Assembly (NCBI GenBank): GCA_020722815.1
Contig: DYKB01000003.1
Coordinates: forward strand, 5,502 to 69,501
Length of the DNA: 64,000 nt
DNA from: Caldithrix sp.
GTDB lineage: Bacteria; Zhuqueibacterota; Zhuqueibacteria; Thermofontimicrobiales; Sulfurfontimicrobiaceae
Direction of reading: 5' to 3'
The notes beneath the pieces were generated by a model. It saw only the letters and a list, made by a program, of their open reading frames with translations, was not told the DNA's origin and made no database searches. Positions 50,494-59,682 of the stretch are shown piece by piece. Made by a program: the position numbers and the translations under genes. How positions within the stretch are numbered: the stretch's first letter is position 1; each line of letters starts with the position of its first letter.

Positions 50494-50520
50494 CAGATAA
50501 TCCCGTAAATCCTGTCAAAA
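50494..50520 (+). repeat. Solo arm of the GACAGGAT family
   Basis: GATAATCCCGTAAATCCTGT then C matches the right arm of the repeat at 53006-53334 (ATCCTGTAAATCCTGTTATC). No left arm nearby. Confidence 0.5.
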
Positions 50521-50594
50521 AAAGAACCAAACGATTGAAATACATTTAATTCATTTTTATTTCACTTTCAATTTCTATAAAAAGGAGAATCAAT

Positions 50595-51656
50595 ATGGTA
50601 AAGAAGCTTGCTCTTTCGTTTTTTATTCTCTGCATCTTTCTGGCTCCATTGATCAAGGCACAGGATCAGATGATTGTTGTCCCCAAACCACTGTCGGGTA
50701 CCCCACTGCTGGTGGATGACAAAGATAGCTTATTCCGTAAAGCGTGGCGTTTTTCCAAAGATGGCTACGTCGAGTGGGCGGCTGATAGCCTCAAAAAACT
50801 AATTGAACAATCCGGGTTCAAATTGAATCCCAAAAATTATTATGTGGTGGTGGCCAATTTTAATCCTGCCGAAACGATAATGGGCATGTTCCATCAGAAT
50901 GCGTCCTTTTACGACACCCGTATGTACGGTCTGACATCTGATACGCTCTACTATCTATATATTTCGGAAAAAGACTCCGCCAAATCCTTTCTTTCCACGG
51001 TCCTGATTTACAAAGAGTCCTATTTTTATGAGCATCTCATCGATTTTATTGGGCTTTTTCCGTTTATTTCACCGACCATGACCACCCGACTTGAAACTGC
51101 AAAAAATCCCGTCTGGATTGATGTCCGAAAATTTGAAATCCCGAAAAAATTCCAAAAAAATTGTGACATTTCGATGATTGTAAAAAAGGATTTTTATGAT
51201 GAGAAATATATCGCCCGGGTGCGTTTTGACAACACTTCGCTGGATAGATGGAGTTATGGAATTTCCACGGCCATCACGAGTATCGAGGAGGTGGATTTTT
51301 ATCTGGAAAATGGTGTCATTGTCGTTCGCCCCAAACCCAAAGGCGATCTAGCATCATTCGGTGTGATTAATTATCATTTTAAAGCGGTGGATACTAAAGC
51401 CAAAAGCGTTGCCAGTTCATTCCATGTGCTTGGAGGCTTCCGGATTTCACGAACCATCGAGCCCATTCTGGGTATTGGAATGGGTGTTCCCATTAGCCAG
51501 ATTGATTTGCATATTTTTGCGGGCTATAGCGTGGAATTTGCCCAGACGCTGGATGATGGCTATCATGTGGGCGATGTCATCAATGAAGCGGTCGATCCTT
51601 TTAAATTAAAAGTACGCGGCCGTCCCCGACTGGGTATTGAACTGAAATTCCCGTAA
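50595..51656 (+). CDS. Secreted protein of unknown function
   Basis: 353 residues with a signal peptide (LALSFFILCIFLAPLIKAQ). AAGGAG lies 7 bases before the ATG. The body has no motif I recognise. It begins with segments such as MIVVPKPLSGTPLLVDDK, a middle part with KNYYVVVANFNPAE, and a C-terminal quarter (for example GGFRISRTIEPILGIGMGVP and LRIGIELKF-like end) with alternating glycine and hydrophobic residues suggesting beta strands. It could be an outer-membrane barrel or periplasmic protein. No operon partner; flanked by repeat DNA and a convergent peptidase gene. Confidence 0.75.
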   Translation: MVKKLALSFFILCIFLAPLIKAQDQMIVVPKPLSGTPLLVDDKDSLFRKAWRFSKDGYVEWAADSLKKLIEQSGFKLNPKNYYVVVANFNPAETIMGMFHQNASFYDTRMYGLTSDTLYYLYISEKDSAKSFLSTVLIYKESYFYEHLIDFIGLFPFISPTMTTRLETAKNPVWIDVRKFEIPKKFQKNCDISMIVKKDFYDEKYIARVRFDNTSLDRWSYGISTAITSIEEVDFYLENGVIVVRPKPKGDLASFGVINYHFKAVDTKAKSVASSFHVLGGFRISRTIEPILGIGMGVPISQIDLHIFAGYSVEFAQTLDDGYHVGDVINEAVDPFKLKVRGRPRLGIELKFP

Positions 51657-51744
51657 CCACTATTTTAATGCAGAGCGCAGAGAGCACAGTGCATAGCGGA
51701 ATTAAAATCGAGAAGAGAAGTGGTTCTGCTCCATGCGCACTGCG

Positions 51745-52917
51745 CTATGCTCTCGGCGCCTTGCCCCAAACCACCCACTCATCCCGCTCCATTATCGTCT
51801 TTCCTTTTCCGTTTGCCATGATCAATTCCACGCGGTCCACCTGAATCCGATTTTGCAACGAGGGGAGATAGATGCGATCGGTGTGCTCTACTTTTTCCGG
51901 ACCGCTGAAATCTTTGACACCCACCGCACCGCCAAAATGGTCACTGCGGCCAAAGGCGATATGCAGCCCTAATTTTTCATCCAGCAAAATCTGGCCAATA
52001 GGCTGAATCCCAAAATCAGCCAGTACACCCAGGCCTAATTCGGCAAGATTAGCGTAGGCCGGCTCAGCTTTTATTTTTTCCGCTTCTTTTTGTGAAAATG
52101 GCCCATCAGTAATAATCGTCACGGCCCGATTCTGTTGAATTTGATAGATCACCACTTCATCTTCAAATTGCACCGGCAAAAATCCCGCCGATTGACTGGC
52201 GATTTTCGCTTTCTCGCCTTCGTAAGGCACGATATAGCATTCCCCGCTGGGAAGATTTCCGGCTACCCCGCGTTCGGGAAACAAGCCGGTACTGCTATGC
52301 CCGGTCCGAAAACGCAGATCCAGATAAAGTTTATAAAAGTCTTTTTGATCAACCATAAAAAAGATAAAGGCGCCATCGGCAGCATCCACCAGTGATTTTA
52401 ACAGATTCACCCGTGCCGAAATGATATCATAATCCAGGCGCATGGCGGGAATCATCTCTGGCATGAAGCCGGGCATGGTGGCAGCACGAAAATTGTATTT
52501 TTTGGCCATGAGCTTTAACGGCGCTGTCGTCGAAAACTCCGTCGGCGCCAGATAAAGCTGATGGGTTTCAAATATTTTTGTAAATGAAATTTTTGCATTC
52601 TCATTAATTATCTTTTCCGCATTCATTTCAGGCAAAATATTTTCGCCGGCAAAAGCAAATTCCGGCAAATCGGCATTATTGCTGTGGACATTGGGGTAGA
52701 AAAACAGATTGACAGCCTTTAAATTCAATTCAGCCACCACCGATTGTAATTCCTGCGCCCACGATTTGGCAATTTGCCGCCGTTGCAGCCAATTTTGATG
52801 GTCCGGCACTTTTTTATCCGGCACATCCACAAAAATGGCCAGACGATCATCACCGGCGAGATAAGGAAAGACAGTCTGGATGAGTTTCTTCAGTTCAGTT
52901 GCGTTCAGATTTTGCAT
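51745..52917 (-). CDS. M29-like aminopeptidase
   Basis: 390 residues from the ATG at 52917 (MQNLNATELKKL), with AAGGAG 8 bases before it. A start 46 codons earlier would be read through CGTAATGCG-type repeat DNA and is rejected. The C-terminal half carries family M29 (aminopeptidase T) marks: GNLPSGECYIVPYEG with a metal glutamate, LAELGLGVLADFG with a second glutamate, and LLDEKLGLHIAFGRSDHFGG with a histidine, then a HTDRIY segment. These metallopeptidases remove N-terminal residues in the cytoplasm. The N-terminal half is divergent and the match is by motif, so the exact family branch is uncertain. The gene converges with the secreted-protein gene. Confidence 0.8.
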   Translation of the reverse strand: MQNLNATELKKLIQTVFPYLAGDDRLAIFVDVPDKKVPDHQNWLQRRQIAKSWAQELQSVVAELNLKAVNLFFYPNVHSNNADLPEFAFAGENILPEMNAEKIINENAKISFTKIFETHQLYLAPTEFSTTAPLKLMAKKYNFRAATMPGFMPEMIPAMRLDYDIISARVNLLKSLVDAADGAFIFFMVDQKDFYKLYLDLRFRTGHSSTGLFPERGVAGNLPSGECYIVPYEGEKAKIASQSAGFLPVQFEDEVVIYQIQQNRAVTIITDGPFSQKEAEKIKAEPAYANLAELGLGVLADFGIQPIGQILLDEKLGLHIAFGRSDHFGGAVGVKDFSGPEKVEHTDRIYLPSLQNRIQVDRVELIMANGKGKTIMERDEWVVWGKAPRA

Positions 52918-52933
52918 ATGCTGGCTCCTTTTC

Positions 52934-52976
52934 TGATGCGTGATTTGTAAGGCGTGATACGTAATGCATGATTCGT
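52934..52976. repeat. CGTAATGCG-family repeat, single arm
   Basis: GATGCGTGATTTGTAAGGCG then TGATACGTAATGCATGATTC. It lies just upstream of the M29-like gene's ribosome-binding site, so it is in its leader. Confidence 0.65.
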
Positions 52977-53005
52977 ATTTGTCAGTATGATTACTATTTA
53001 ATTTT

Positions 53006-53334
53006 GACAGGATCAAAAGGATGAACAGGATTAAATTATTATCCTTTTCATTCAAAAATTTTTAAAAAATCCTGTTCCATCCCAATAGTGTTCGGCACCC
53101 TTTGTGAATTAGGCCTTAAGAATAATTAAATTAATAAATTAGGTGTCAAATAACCTCAGTACCAAACACAGTCATTCCCGCATGTTTTTGGCGGGAATCC
53201 ATTTTTGAAAATACAATGGATGCCCGACAAAAGCATTCGGGCATGACTTCGTACGCGCTTATGCTGAAATCAGAGAAAAGTACTTTAATGTGCCGAACAC
53301 TATTGGTTCCATCCTGTAAATCCTGTTATCCTGT
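53006..53334. repeat. GACAGGAT-family element, interrupted by a nested element
   Basis: The left arm GACAGGATCAAAAGGATGAA then CAGGATT and the right arm ATCCTGTAAATCCTGTTATC then CTGTC are inverted. Between them, at 53082-53306, a different element is inserted in the middle of the right-arm words. Confidence 0.7.
53082..53306. mobile_element. MITE-like element with 17-bp perfect terminal inverted repeats and 7-bp target duplication
   Basis: CCAATAGTGTTCGGCAC at 53082-53098 and GTGCCGAACACTATTGG at 53290-53306 are exact inverses. The 7-mer TTCCATC stands at both outer flanks (53075-53081 and 53307-53313), consistent with a target-site duplication. The 225-bp element is too short for a transposase. 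Inside lies a pair of hairpins (ATTCCCGC...GCGGGAAT and ATGCCCGA...TTCGGGCAT). It is nested inside the GACAGGAT repeat, so it arrived later. Confidence 0.85.
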
Positions 53335-53365
53335 CCAATAAAATTTTCTTAATCTGTCAAAAAAA

Positions 53366-54091
53366 TCAAACAACTCCCACCGCTGACATATAGATAACAC
53401 TCTCTTCCCTGCCGTCCACTTCAATCAAACGATTCATTTCATCATCATACAGGGCAGCGATCTGGCAACTGCCGAGCCCCATGCCCACGGCCGCGAGCGC
53501 CAGATTTTGGGCAATATGGCCCGCATCGAGATAAATATAGCGATACGCCCGCTGGCGATATTTCCATTTGGTACGCTGAAAAATGGCGCTCCAGATAAAA
53601 GTGACGGACGCCATCTGTATCATCGACTGATCCAGCGCCGCACGAGCCGCTTCAGCAGCCAGATCACCGATTTTAAGCTGCTCCAGTCCATGCCGTGTCA
53701 CGGCATAATGATAAAGTCCCGGCTCCAGCCCATCAATATTGGAAATCAGCAGATATGTTTCAACAGGATAAAGCGCGCCGGCTGACGGCGCGGTTCGAAA
53801 ATAATACGGCCACTGTTGTTTCGTTACCCCCTGAGTAGCCCAGAGCAGTTGCGACAGTTGCTGCTGGGTCATACTTTGTGGCTTGAATCGGCGTTGACTC
53901 CGACGATTTTGTAAAATTTGCCAGAGGCCAGGTCCTTCCTGCTTTTCCGGAACCGGCAATTCAAAAAAAGGTGCATCGGGATAGTGCTTAAATGGCTCAG
54001 GTTGATTTTTCCAATCCAGAATATGTCCTTTCATTTTTGCACGGTTATATCGCGTCTCTTCCTGAAAAAGGTCTCCAATATTTTCGGGCAC
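53366..54091 (-). CDS. SagB/ThcOx-type nitroreductase-family oxidoreductase
   Basis: 241 residues. GTG start at 54091 with AAGGAG 6 bases before it. Typical segments: LPVPEKQEGPGLWQILQNRR at the start of the fold, SQLLWATQGVT, the FMN-binding RTAPSAGALYPVETYLL, GLYHYA, and DAGHIAQNLALAAVGMGLG. This FMN-dependent family includes azoline dehydrogenases of peptide-modifying clusters (SagB) and stand-alone oxidoreductases. No precursor peptide, cyclodehydratase or transporter is nearby, so a stand-alone role is more likely. No signal peptide. Confidence 0.9.
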   Translation of the reverse strand: MPENIGDLFQEETRYNRAKMKGHILDWKNQPEPFKHYPDAPFFELPVPEKQEGPGLWQILQNRRSQRRFKPQSMTQQQLSQLLWATQGVTKQQWPYYFRTAPSAGALYPVETYLLISNIDGLEPGLYHYAVTRHGLEQLKIGDLAAEAARAALDQSMIQMASVTFIWSAIFQRTKWKYRQRAYRYIYLDAGHIAQNLALAAVGMGLGSCQIAALYDDEMNRLIEVDGREESVIYMSAVGVV

Positions 54092-54137
54092 TTCCGCTCC
54101 TTTCTATTCAATAATCATCTTACGTTTCTTTGTCATG

Positions 54138-54205
54138 ACCACAGGTTGCGCCGATTACTCAGTAAAAATTAACTTGAATCTGCAAAATCAGCGTAATCTG
54201 CAGTT
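54138..54205. repeat. ACCACAGGTTGCGCCGATTA repeat
   Basis: Shares ACCACAGGTT...CGATTAC with 45733-45790 and AATCTGC words with 48917-48970. Between divergent genes, so it adds to the promoter region of both. Confidence 0.5.
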
Positions 54206-54284
54206 TTTGAAGATGCATTTAAAAATCACACGCATCTCTATTTAATAATCTTCCGACTCAGATTCAAGAAAAAAATTTTTTTAT

Positions 54285-54313
54285 TTGAAATTCAGTACTG
54301 GAATGTGTATATT
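54285..54313 (+). promoter_or_regulatory. Sigma70-type promoter for the M49-like peptidase
   Basis: TTGAAA (54285-54290), 17 bases, TATATT (54308-54313), 40 bases before the ATG at 54354. Confidence 0.7.
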
Positions 54314-54353
54314 AGCGAGTTGTTTTATTCAACTAATTTAATAAGGAGGATTT

Positions 54354-56027
54354 ATGGATCGCTTATCAAAAGTTGTTTTGCTATTTGTCTTTATAGGAGT
54401 TGTTATGATAGGATGTGAGAAAAAAATCATTCAAAGCAAAGCCGATCTGGCGTATGTCACCAAACAAGCTGGCAAGTTTGCACCGGTAACGATTAAATAT
54501 GATGTAACGATACTAAATGAAAATGAAGCCAAAGCCTTGAAAAAAATCGTCGAAGCCGCCAAACTCATGGATGAAATCTTTAGGCGTCAGGTCTATTCGC
54601 AAAACATTTTGCTACGGGATGAACTTGCACAATATCAGCAGCCCGAATGGAAGCCTTATCAGGATCTATTCGAAATTATGTTCGGGCCTTTTGATCGCCT
54701 GGAAGAAGATAAACCCTTCCTGACGAATACACCCAAACCACTCGGTGCCAATTTTTATCCCGAGGATATGACCAAAGAAGAGTTTACTAAATGGATTGAA
54801 ACACATCCGGAGCTAAAAGATTCATTGGAACATACTTTTACACGGATTGAGCGTAAAAATAAGAAGTTGGTGGTAGTTCCCTATTCGCAGGCATATATCG
54901 CTTTTCTTGGTCCTGCGGCAAAATTACTTCAGGAAGCCGCAGAATTAACGCAAAACGCTTCCCTGAAGCGCTATCTAAATTCCCGGGCGGCCTCTTTCCT
55001 GTCCAATGATTATTATCAAAGCGATATGGATTGGATGGACTTGGATAGTGAAATCGAAGTGGTAATTGGACCGTATGAAGTCTATGAAGATCGACTGTTT
55101 GGCTATAAAGCCTCTTTTGAAGCCTTTGTAACGGTAGTTGATCCGGTTGAAAGTGAAAAACTCGCCATTGTGGGCCAGCATCTGGATGAGCTGGAACAAA
55201 ATTTTCCCATAAAAGATGAATATAAAAATTTTAGGCGGGGGAAATATTCGCCGGTGAAAGTCGTGCAGGAAGTCTTTAGCGCAGGTGATACCAAAGCAGG
55301 TGTTCAGACGCTGGCTTTTAATCTGCCAAATGATGAACGGGTACGGGAAGCCAAAGGCAGCAAAAAAGTAATGCTCAAAAACATTGCCGAAGCGAAATTT
55401 AATAAAATCTATTTACCCATTGCACAAACCGCTCTCGCTGAATCGATGATTCCCATGATTTCATTTGATAACTGGTTTACCCATATCCTGATGCATGAAG
55501 TGTCCCATGGTCTGGGACCTGGCAAGCTCGTTTTAAAAGACGGCACAGAAACGACTATTCAAAAGCAGTTAAAAGAAACCTATTCAGCAATTGAAGAGTG
55601 CAAAGCGGATATTGGCGGGATGTTTACCTATGCACAACTCTGTCAAATGGGCGTTTTCCCGAAAGAACAAGAGCCAGGAATTTATCCGACTTTTCTGGGG
55701 GGAATTTTCCGTTCCGTACGTTTTGGGGCTGCAGAAGCCCATGGGAAGGCGAACATGATTGCTTTTAATTTTATTACCGAAAAAGGTGGCTACACTTATG
55801 ATCCTGCCACGGAAAAATTTGCAATCGTGGATGATAAAATTCGTGATGCGGTTAAAGCGCTATTTAATACATTACTGACCATCGAAGCTGAAGGAAATTA
55901 TGAAGGCGCGAAGCAATTGATTGAAAAATATAGTAAAGTACCGGAAAATATGCAAAAAGTGCTGGATAAATTGCAGGGAATTCCGGTGGATATTAAACCT
56001 GAATTTGAGATTTTGAAGCAGCTTTAG
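54354..56027 (+). CDS. M49-like zinc peptidase, predicted lipoprotein
   Basis: 557 residues. The N-terminus VLLFVFIGVVMIGCEKK is a lipoprotein signal, with the cysteine near residue 21. The metal site is LMHEVSHGLGPGKLV: a HExxH motif, unlike the HExxxH of dipeptidyl-peptidase III itself. A second acidic segment, SAIEECKADIGGMF, supplies the third ligand, as in family M49 enzymes and their close relatives. Large helical upstream and downstream parts match dipeptidyl-peptidase-III-like bacterial proteins often named Zn-dependent hydrolase. It probably cleaves peptides in the periplasm; substrate unknown. AAGGAGG stands 5 bases before the ATG, one of the strongest sites in the window. No operon partner. 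Confidence 0.85.
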   Translation: MDRLSKVVLLFVFIGVVMIGCEKKIIQSKADLAYVTKQAGKFAPVTIKYDVTILNENEAKALKKIVEAAKLMDEIFRRQVYSQNILLRDELAQYQQPEWKPYQDLFEIMFGPFDRLEEDKPFLTNTPKPLGANFYPEDMTKEEFTKWIETHPELKDSLEHTFTRIERKNKKLVVVPYSQAYIAFLGPAAKLLQEAAELTQNASLKRYLNSRAASFLSNDYYQSDMDWMDLDSEIEVVIGPYEVYEDRLFGYKASFEAFVTVVDPVESEKLAIVGQHLDELEQNFPIKDEYKNFRRGKYSPVKVVQEVFSAGDTKAGVQTLAFNLPNDERVREAKGSKKVMLKNIAEAKFNKIYLPIAQTALAESMIPMISFDNWFTHILMHEVSHGLGPGKLVLKDGTETTIQKQLKETYSAIEECKADIGGMFTYAQLCQMGVFPKEQEPGIYPTFLGGIFRSVRFGAAEAHGKANMIAFNFITEKGGYTYDPATEKFAIVDDKIRDAVKALFNTLLTIEAEGNYEGAKQLIEKYSKVPENMQKVLDKLQGIPVDIKPEFEILKQL

Positions 56028-56096
56028 GACATATCTAACGTCAAAATAATTTGAGGGCAGAATAATTTTATAATTGTTTTGCCCCAAATCCTACTT

Positions 56097-56465
56097 TCAC
56101 ACCCAAAACGCATTCTCAATATGTTTCACATACCAATTTCCAGATAAATACGTAATCCCTATCACATCAAAACGATAATCCAGATTTTGAATTTGCTGGC
56201 GCTGAATATATTTCAGGGCAGTCTGGGCAATCTGGCGCTGTTTATGAGGATTCACCCAAGTTTCCGGCATCCCCAGATGGTGTTTAAAGACGCCTGTTTT
56301 GACCTCGATGAATATTAAATTTGTCTCTTTTTGGGCAATAATATCAATTTCCCCCTGTTTCCAGCGATAATTTTGTTCGCGAATCGCGTAGCCGTTCCAT
56401 TTCAAGTAACTAATCGCGAGTAATTCTCCCTGCTTTCCCAAATTTTGTCGGCGTGTTGCTGCCAT
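56097..56465 (-). CDS. YraN/UPF0102-family nuclease-like protein
   Basis: 122 residues of the YraN (UPF0102) family: GKQGELLAISYLKWNGYAI, then QNYRWKQGEIDIIAQKE and LIFIEVKTG, the E/D...ExK pattern of the restriction-endonuclease-like fold. It is found next to rnhB in many bacteria, as here, separated by 4 bp. Function is unclear; the fold suggests a role in DNA processing. AAAGGA lies 7 bases before the ATG. Confidence 0.92.
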   Translation of the reverse strand: MAATRRQNLGKQGELLAISYLKWNGYAIREQNYRWKQGEIDIIAQKETNLIFIEVKTGVFKHHLGMPETWVNPHKQRQIAQTALKYIQRQQIQNLDYRFDVIGITYLSGNWYVKHIENAFWV

Positions 56466-56469
56466 TATA

Positions 56470-57111
56470 TCATCCTTTCACCTGAAAGGATCGGCGATGG
56501 ATGGGGCAATAACCATGCTTTTGAATCGCCGCGATATGTTCCCGTGTTGGATAGCCCTTATGTCTGGCGAAATTATAGGCCGGCCACATCTTATCGAAAT
56601 CATCCATCAACCGATCACGGGTCACTTTGGCAATAATCGAGGCTGCGGCGATGGAAATGGATCGATTATCGCCTTTAATAATCGCTTTTTTCGGAAATTT
56701 ATTTTTGGGTAATCCATTCCCGTCAATTATAAGGTAATCAGGCGCTATTTTTAAATTATCAACGGCCCTATTCATCGCCAGATAAGTCGCCTGAAGTATA
56801 TTTAATTTATCGATTTCCTCATGACTGGCAGCGCCAATTCCAACTGAAAGCGCATGATTCATAATTTCGGTATATAATTTTTCCCGTTGCAGCGGATTCA
56901 ATTTTTTAGAATCTTTTATGCCTTCAACCGAAAAATCATTTGGAATAATTACCGCAGCCGCGATCACAGGCCCGGCCAATGGTCCTCTTCCTGCCTCATC
57001 GATGCCGGCAATATAAGTATATTTTGGCCAGAGTTCACGTTCAAATAGCAGCATATCAGGTGGTTCATCCAGAAATTCCAAATTAACTTGTTTTTGGGGG
57101 GTTCGGCTCAT
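56470..57111 (-). CDS. rnhB: Ribonuclease HII
   Basis: 213 residues with IAGIDEAGRGPLAGPVIAAA (the first two acidic active-site residues), IKDSKKLNPLQREKL, a middle aspartate in YLIIDGNG, and IAAASIIAKVTRDRLMD. It removes ribonucleotides from RNA-DNA hybrids, including single ones placed during replication. Coupled to yraN. No clear ribosome-binding site before the ATG. A CGTAATGCG-type repeat lies upstream at 57166-57270. Confidence 0.95.
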   Translation of the reverse strand: MSRTPQKQVNLEFLDEPPDMLLFERELWPKYTYIAGIDEAGRGPLAGPVIAAAVIIPNDFSVEGIKDSKKLNPLQREKLYTEIMNHALSVGIGAASHEEIDKLNILQATYLAMNRAVDNLKIAPDYLIIDGNGLPKNKFPKKAIIKGDNRSISIAAASIIAKVTRDRLMDDFDKMWPAYNFARHKGYPTREHIAAIQKHGYCPIHRRSFQVKG

Positions 57112-57165
57112 GTTTTTTTGATTTCAAATGGATTTGTTAAAAATTGAAAAATAATAAGTAGTGAG

Positions 57166-57270
57166 AAACGTGATGCATGCGTAATACGTGATACGTAACA
57201 GAAAAGCTAAAACGACCAGTCTTTCAGAATCCCATTACCGATAACGCATCACGCATTACGAATTACGCTA
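57166..57270. repeat. CGTAATGCG-family inverted-repeat element upstream of rnhB
   Basis: GTGATGCATGCGTAATACGT then GATACGTAAC on the left; CGATAACGCATCACGCATTA then CGAATTACGC on the right, inverted. Confidence 0.7.
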
Positions 57271-57324
57271 GACCCACTTTTTTAAAAAAGTCTATCATTT
57301 ATCCACAATAATCAACGAAAAATA

Positions 57325-59682
57325 TCACAATTGCACAATCCACAACTTTCCAGCCAGATAATCCGTCACCCAGAGTCGTTTTTGTGCATCAATTTGCATT
57401 TGGGTGATTCTAAAAATGGCATCAGCCCATTGGGCACGTTCCGCGAAGGCACTATTTGACTGTTCGAAAGTCACCTCACCATAAGGATATGCTCTTCCCA
57501 AAAGTGTCGACACCTGTTTTGAATCGGGATCGTACGTTAACAATTTCATCTGATTCGCCTGATGCGCAGTAATAAAAACCGTTCCGCTATTTTCATCAAC
57601 CAGAATATTATTCGGCAGATATTCAGCCGGTAATGGAACATGGGAAATTTGTTTATCATAAATTGTCAGTGACTTTGAACCATGATTGAGGATGTATGTG
57701 AGCCCACGACTGGCATCAGCCGCACAGGCAATGGGTTGTTTTCCCGAATACATTCGTTTCATCTGAAAAAAGCCGCGTTCGATAAATGTAACCGAATCGC
57801 TATCAAAGCTGGTAATAATGATTTCATTGGTTTTCGGTTGCACACACAGATCGGTTGGATTAATCCCAACAGGAAGAGCGAGAAATTCCGTCAGCTTTCG
57901 GGTATCAATGATATGCAATCGTCCCGGTTCGTTATTTCGTTCACCAACCAATACCACGTATAACAGGTTCCACTCCGGATCACTTTTCAGAAGACGAAAA
58001 ACACATTCATTTTCCACCGGATCCTCTAGAGTAACGCGCTGCCACATTTCTCCACTGACTGGAAAATAGCTCAAAAATGGATTTTCCTTCCCCCAGGTAT
58101 TTTGCAGCGCCCATAAATTTCCCATCTTATCAAATTCAATTCCCTGTGCCAATCGATCCAATATAATGTCTTTAAGTTCAGCAGGCTCCTTCCCTATCTG
58201 CAATATCCCATTTCGCGTACTGCCGATATAAAAAGTCGGCCAAAACGAAGAATGCGGGCCATACGCGACATAAACCGATTGACTATCCGGTGATAGTTTT
58301 GCCTCATGCGCATAAGGATAGGGTAATAAATGTTGCGTAAATTGTCCATCCGGTGCCACGCTGGCGAATTGACGATCAGAACTAAACACATAAAATGCAT
58401 CTGATTCTGGCCGTGGAGCCATACTCACGGGTCCCCAACCTGTTTGAATCTCAACAAATTCATTTCGAAGCGTTTTAAATTCCGTAACCGAAGCCCCAAA
58501 CGTCCCGTTCACCATAGTTGCGCCACTCGGGATATATAGATTTCCAGATGCCGGAATATAGGCAAGATGATTGGTATGTGGATAAATGGGAAATTGCGGG
58601 ATAGTATAAACCAGTTTTCGGGTAAGCAGATCAATCAGATAAAGCGTTCCCTGCGCCCAGTTGGTCACCCATAATCGGTTGCGAAATTCGTCCACCGCCG
58701 ATGCATTCATTCCGAACCGCGGCACATCAATTGAATCCACCTGCGCCGGCTGAGTGAATTTAACGACCTGAACAAACGGATGGTTGTCATACGGGATATA
58801 AATCTCTTCACGATTGATTGAGCAGCTCGCCCCCTGTGGTTCACGATAGCGACCTGAAAGATTGATGGTGATATCCTGGCCCTGTTGGGTATCAATTCGC
58901 AAAGCCTGAGCACAAACCCGGTTGGAATCCTCCAATACAAAATAAATTCGGCCATTTTGGGTATCGAATCCCACCTGATGCCATCTCGTATAAGTCGGAA
59001 TAGCTAATTTTCGTCTTTTCAGCAACTTTAATTTATCTGCATGAAAAGTAATCAATTCGGAATTGGCACCATCCACGATGTAGACTTCCCGCTTATCAGC
59101 ATTCACCAACACATTCCGAATTGGCGGTGCCGGTGTCGCGGCTTTCCAGGGCAGTGGCGGGAGCGCCAGGCCATAAGGTATGCGCTTGATTTTTGTTTCT
59201 TCAGGTGTTATGACCACTAATTCGCCAGAGTTCCGTCCGCTCAGAAAAGCACGGCCAGTTGTCGGATCAACAGCCACGGTCTCAAAATCAGCAGGGAGCG
59301 CAATTTGCCGGCTCTTTTCCGTTTGCAAATTGACTTCCACGACTTGTTTTTCGCCCGCCAGATACACCTGATGGCGACCCGCATCAATGGCCAGGCTAGG
59401 TGAATGAAACCGTCGCGGCATTCTTGTCCCGATAGGGATTGTTTGAACCGCTGAAGTCCGATCATCAATGACTGCCAGCACGCTGGAATTTACACAAGCG
59501 ATTATGATTCGTCTGTTCACCGGATCCGCTTTCAATACATGCGGCCCCTGCGCATTATATTTTAAATTCAAAGATTTTAAGAAATCAACTTCGACTACAT
59601 TTTTCCGTACCGGTGATTCCGCTTGAACTGTCGCAATCATAAAAAATAAAATCAGGATCATCATCGTTTTTGCCGCCTTCAT
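57325..59682 (-). CDS. Secreted beta-propeller protein (YVTN/NHL-like)
   Basis: 785 residues from the ATG at 59682 (MKAAKTMMILILFFMIATVQ), chosen because a signal peptide starts there; an ATG 34 codons earlier gives a less plausible leader. The body consists of repeated strands with patterns such as RRIIIACVNSSVLAVIDD, NKREVYIVDGANSELITF, and TSRGLTYILNHGSKSLTIYD, typical of YVTN- or NHL-type beta-propellers, about 12-14 blades worth. No catalytic motif and no T9SS sorting tail seen, so it probably stays in the periplasm or is exported otherwise. Function unknown. Confidence 0.82.
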   Translation of the reverse strand: MKAAKTMMILILFFMIATVQAESPVRKNVVEVDFLKSLNLKYNAQGPHVLKADPVNRRIIIACVNSSVLAVIDDRTSAVQTIPIGTRMPRRFHSPSLAIDAGRHQVYLAGEKQVVEVNLQTEKSRQIALPADFETVAVDPTTGRAFLSGRNSGELVVITPEETKIKRIPYGLALPPLPWKAATPAPPIRNVLVNADKREVYIVDGANSELITFHADKLKLLKRRKLAIPTYTRWHQVGFDTQNGRIYFVLEDSNRVCAQALRIDTQQGQDITINLSGRYREPQGASCSINREEIYIPYDNHPFVQVVKFTQPAQVDSIDVPRFGMNASAVDEFRNRLWVTNWAQGTLYLIDLLTRKLVYTIPQFPIYPHTNHLAYIPASGNLYIPSGATMVNGTFGASVTEFKTLRNEFVEIQTGWGPVSMAPRPESDAFYVFSSDRQFASVAPDGQFTQHLLPYPYAHEAKLSPDSQSVYVAYGPHSSFWPTFYIGSTRNGILQIGKEPAELKDIILDRLAQGIEFDKMGNLWALQNTWGKENPFLSYFPVSGEMWQRVTLEDPVENECVFRLLKSDPEWNLLYVVLVGERNNEPGRLHIIDTRKLTEFLALPVGINPTDLCVQPKTNEIIITSFDSDSVTFIERGFFQMKRMYSGKQPIACAADASRGLTYILNHGSKSLTIYDKQISHVPLPAEYLPNNILVDENSGTVFITAHQANQMKLLTYDPDSKQVSTLLGRAYPYGEVTFEQSNSAFAERAQWADAIFRITQMQIDAQKRLWVTDYLAGKLWIVQL

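Noticed and set aside
52918-53055. 46-residue N-terminal extension of the M29-like peptidase
   Set aside because: It translates a CGTAATGCG-type and a GACAGGAT-type repeat, and the internal ATG at 52917 has a good ribosome-binding site.
53366-54091. SagB-like gene as part of an azole-peptide cluster
   Set aside because: No precursor peptide, cyclodehydratase or exporter genes are adjacent.
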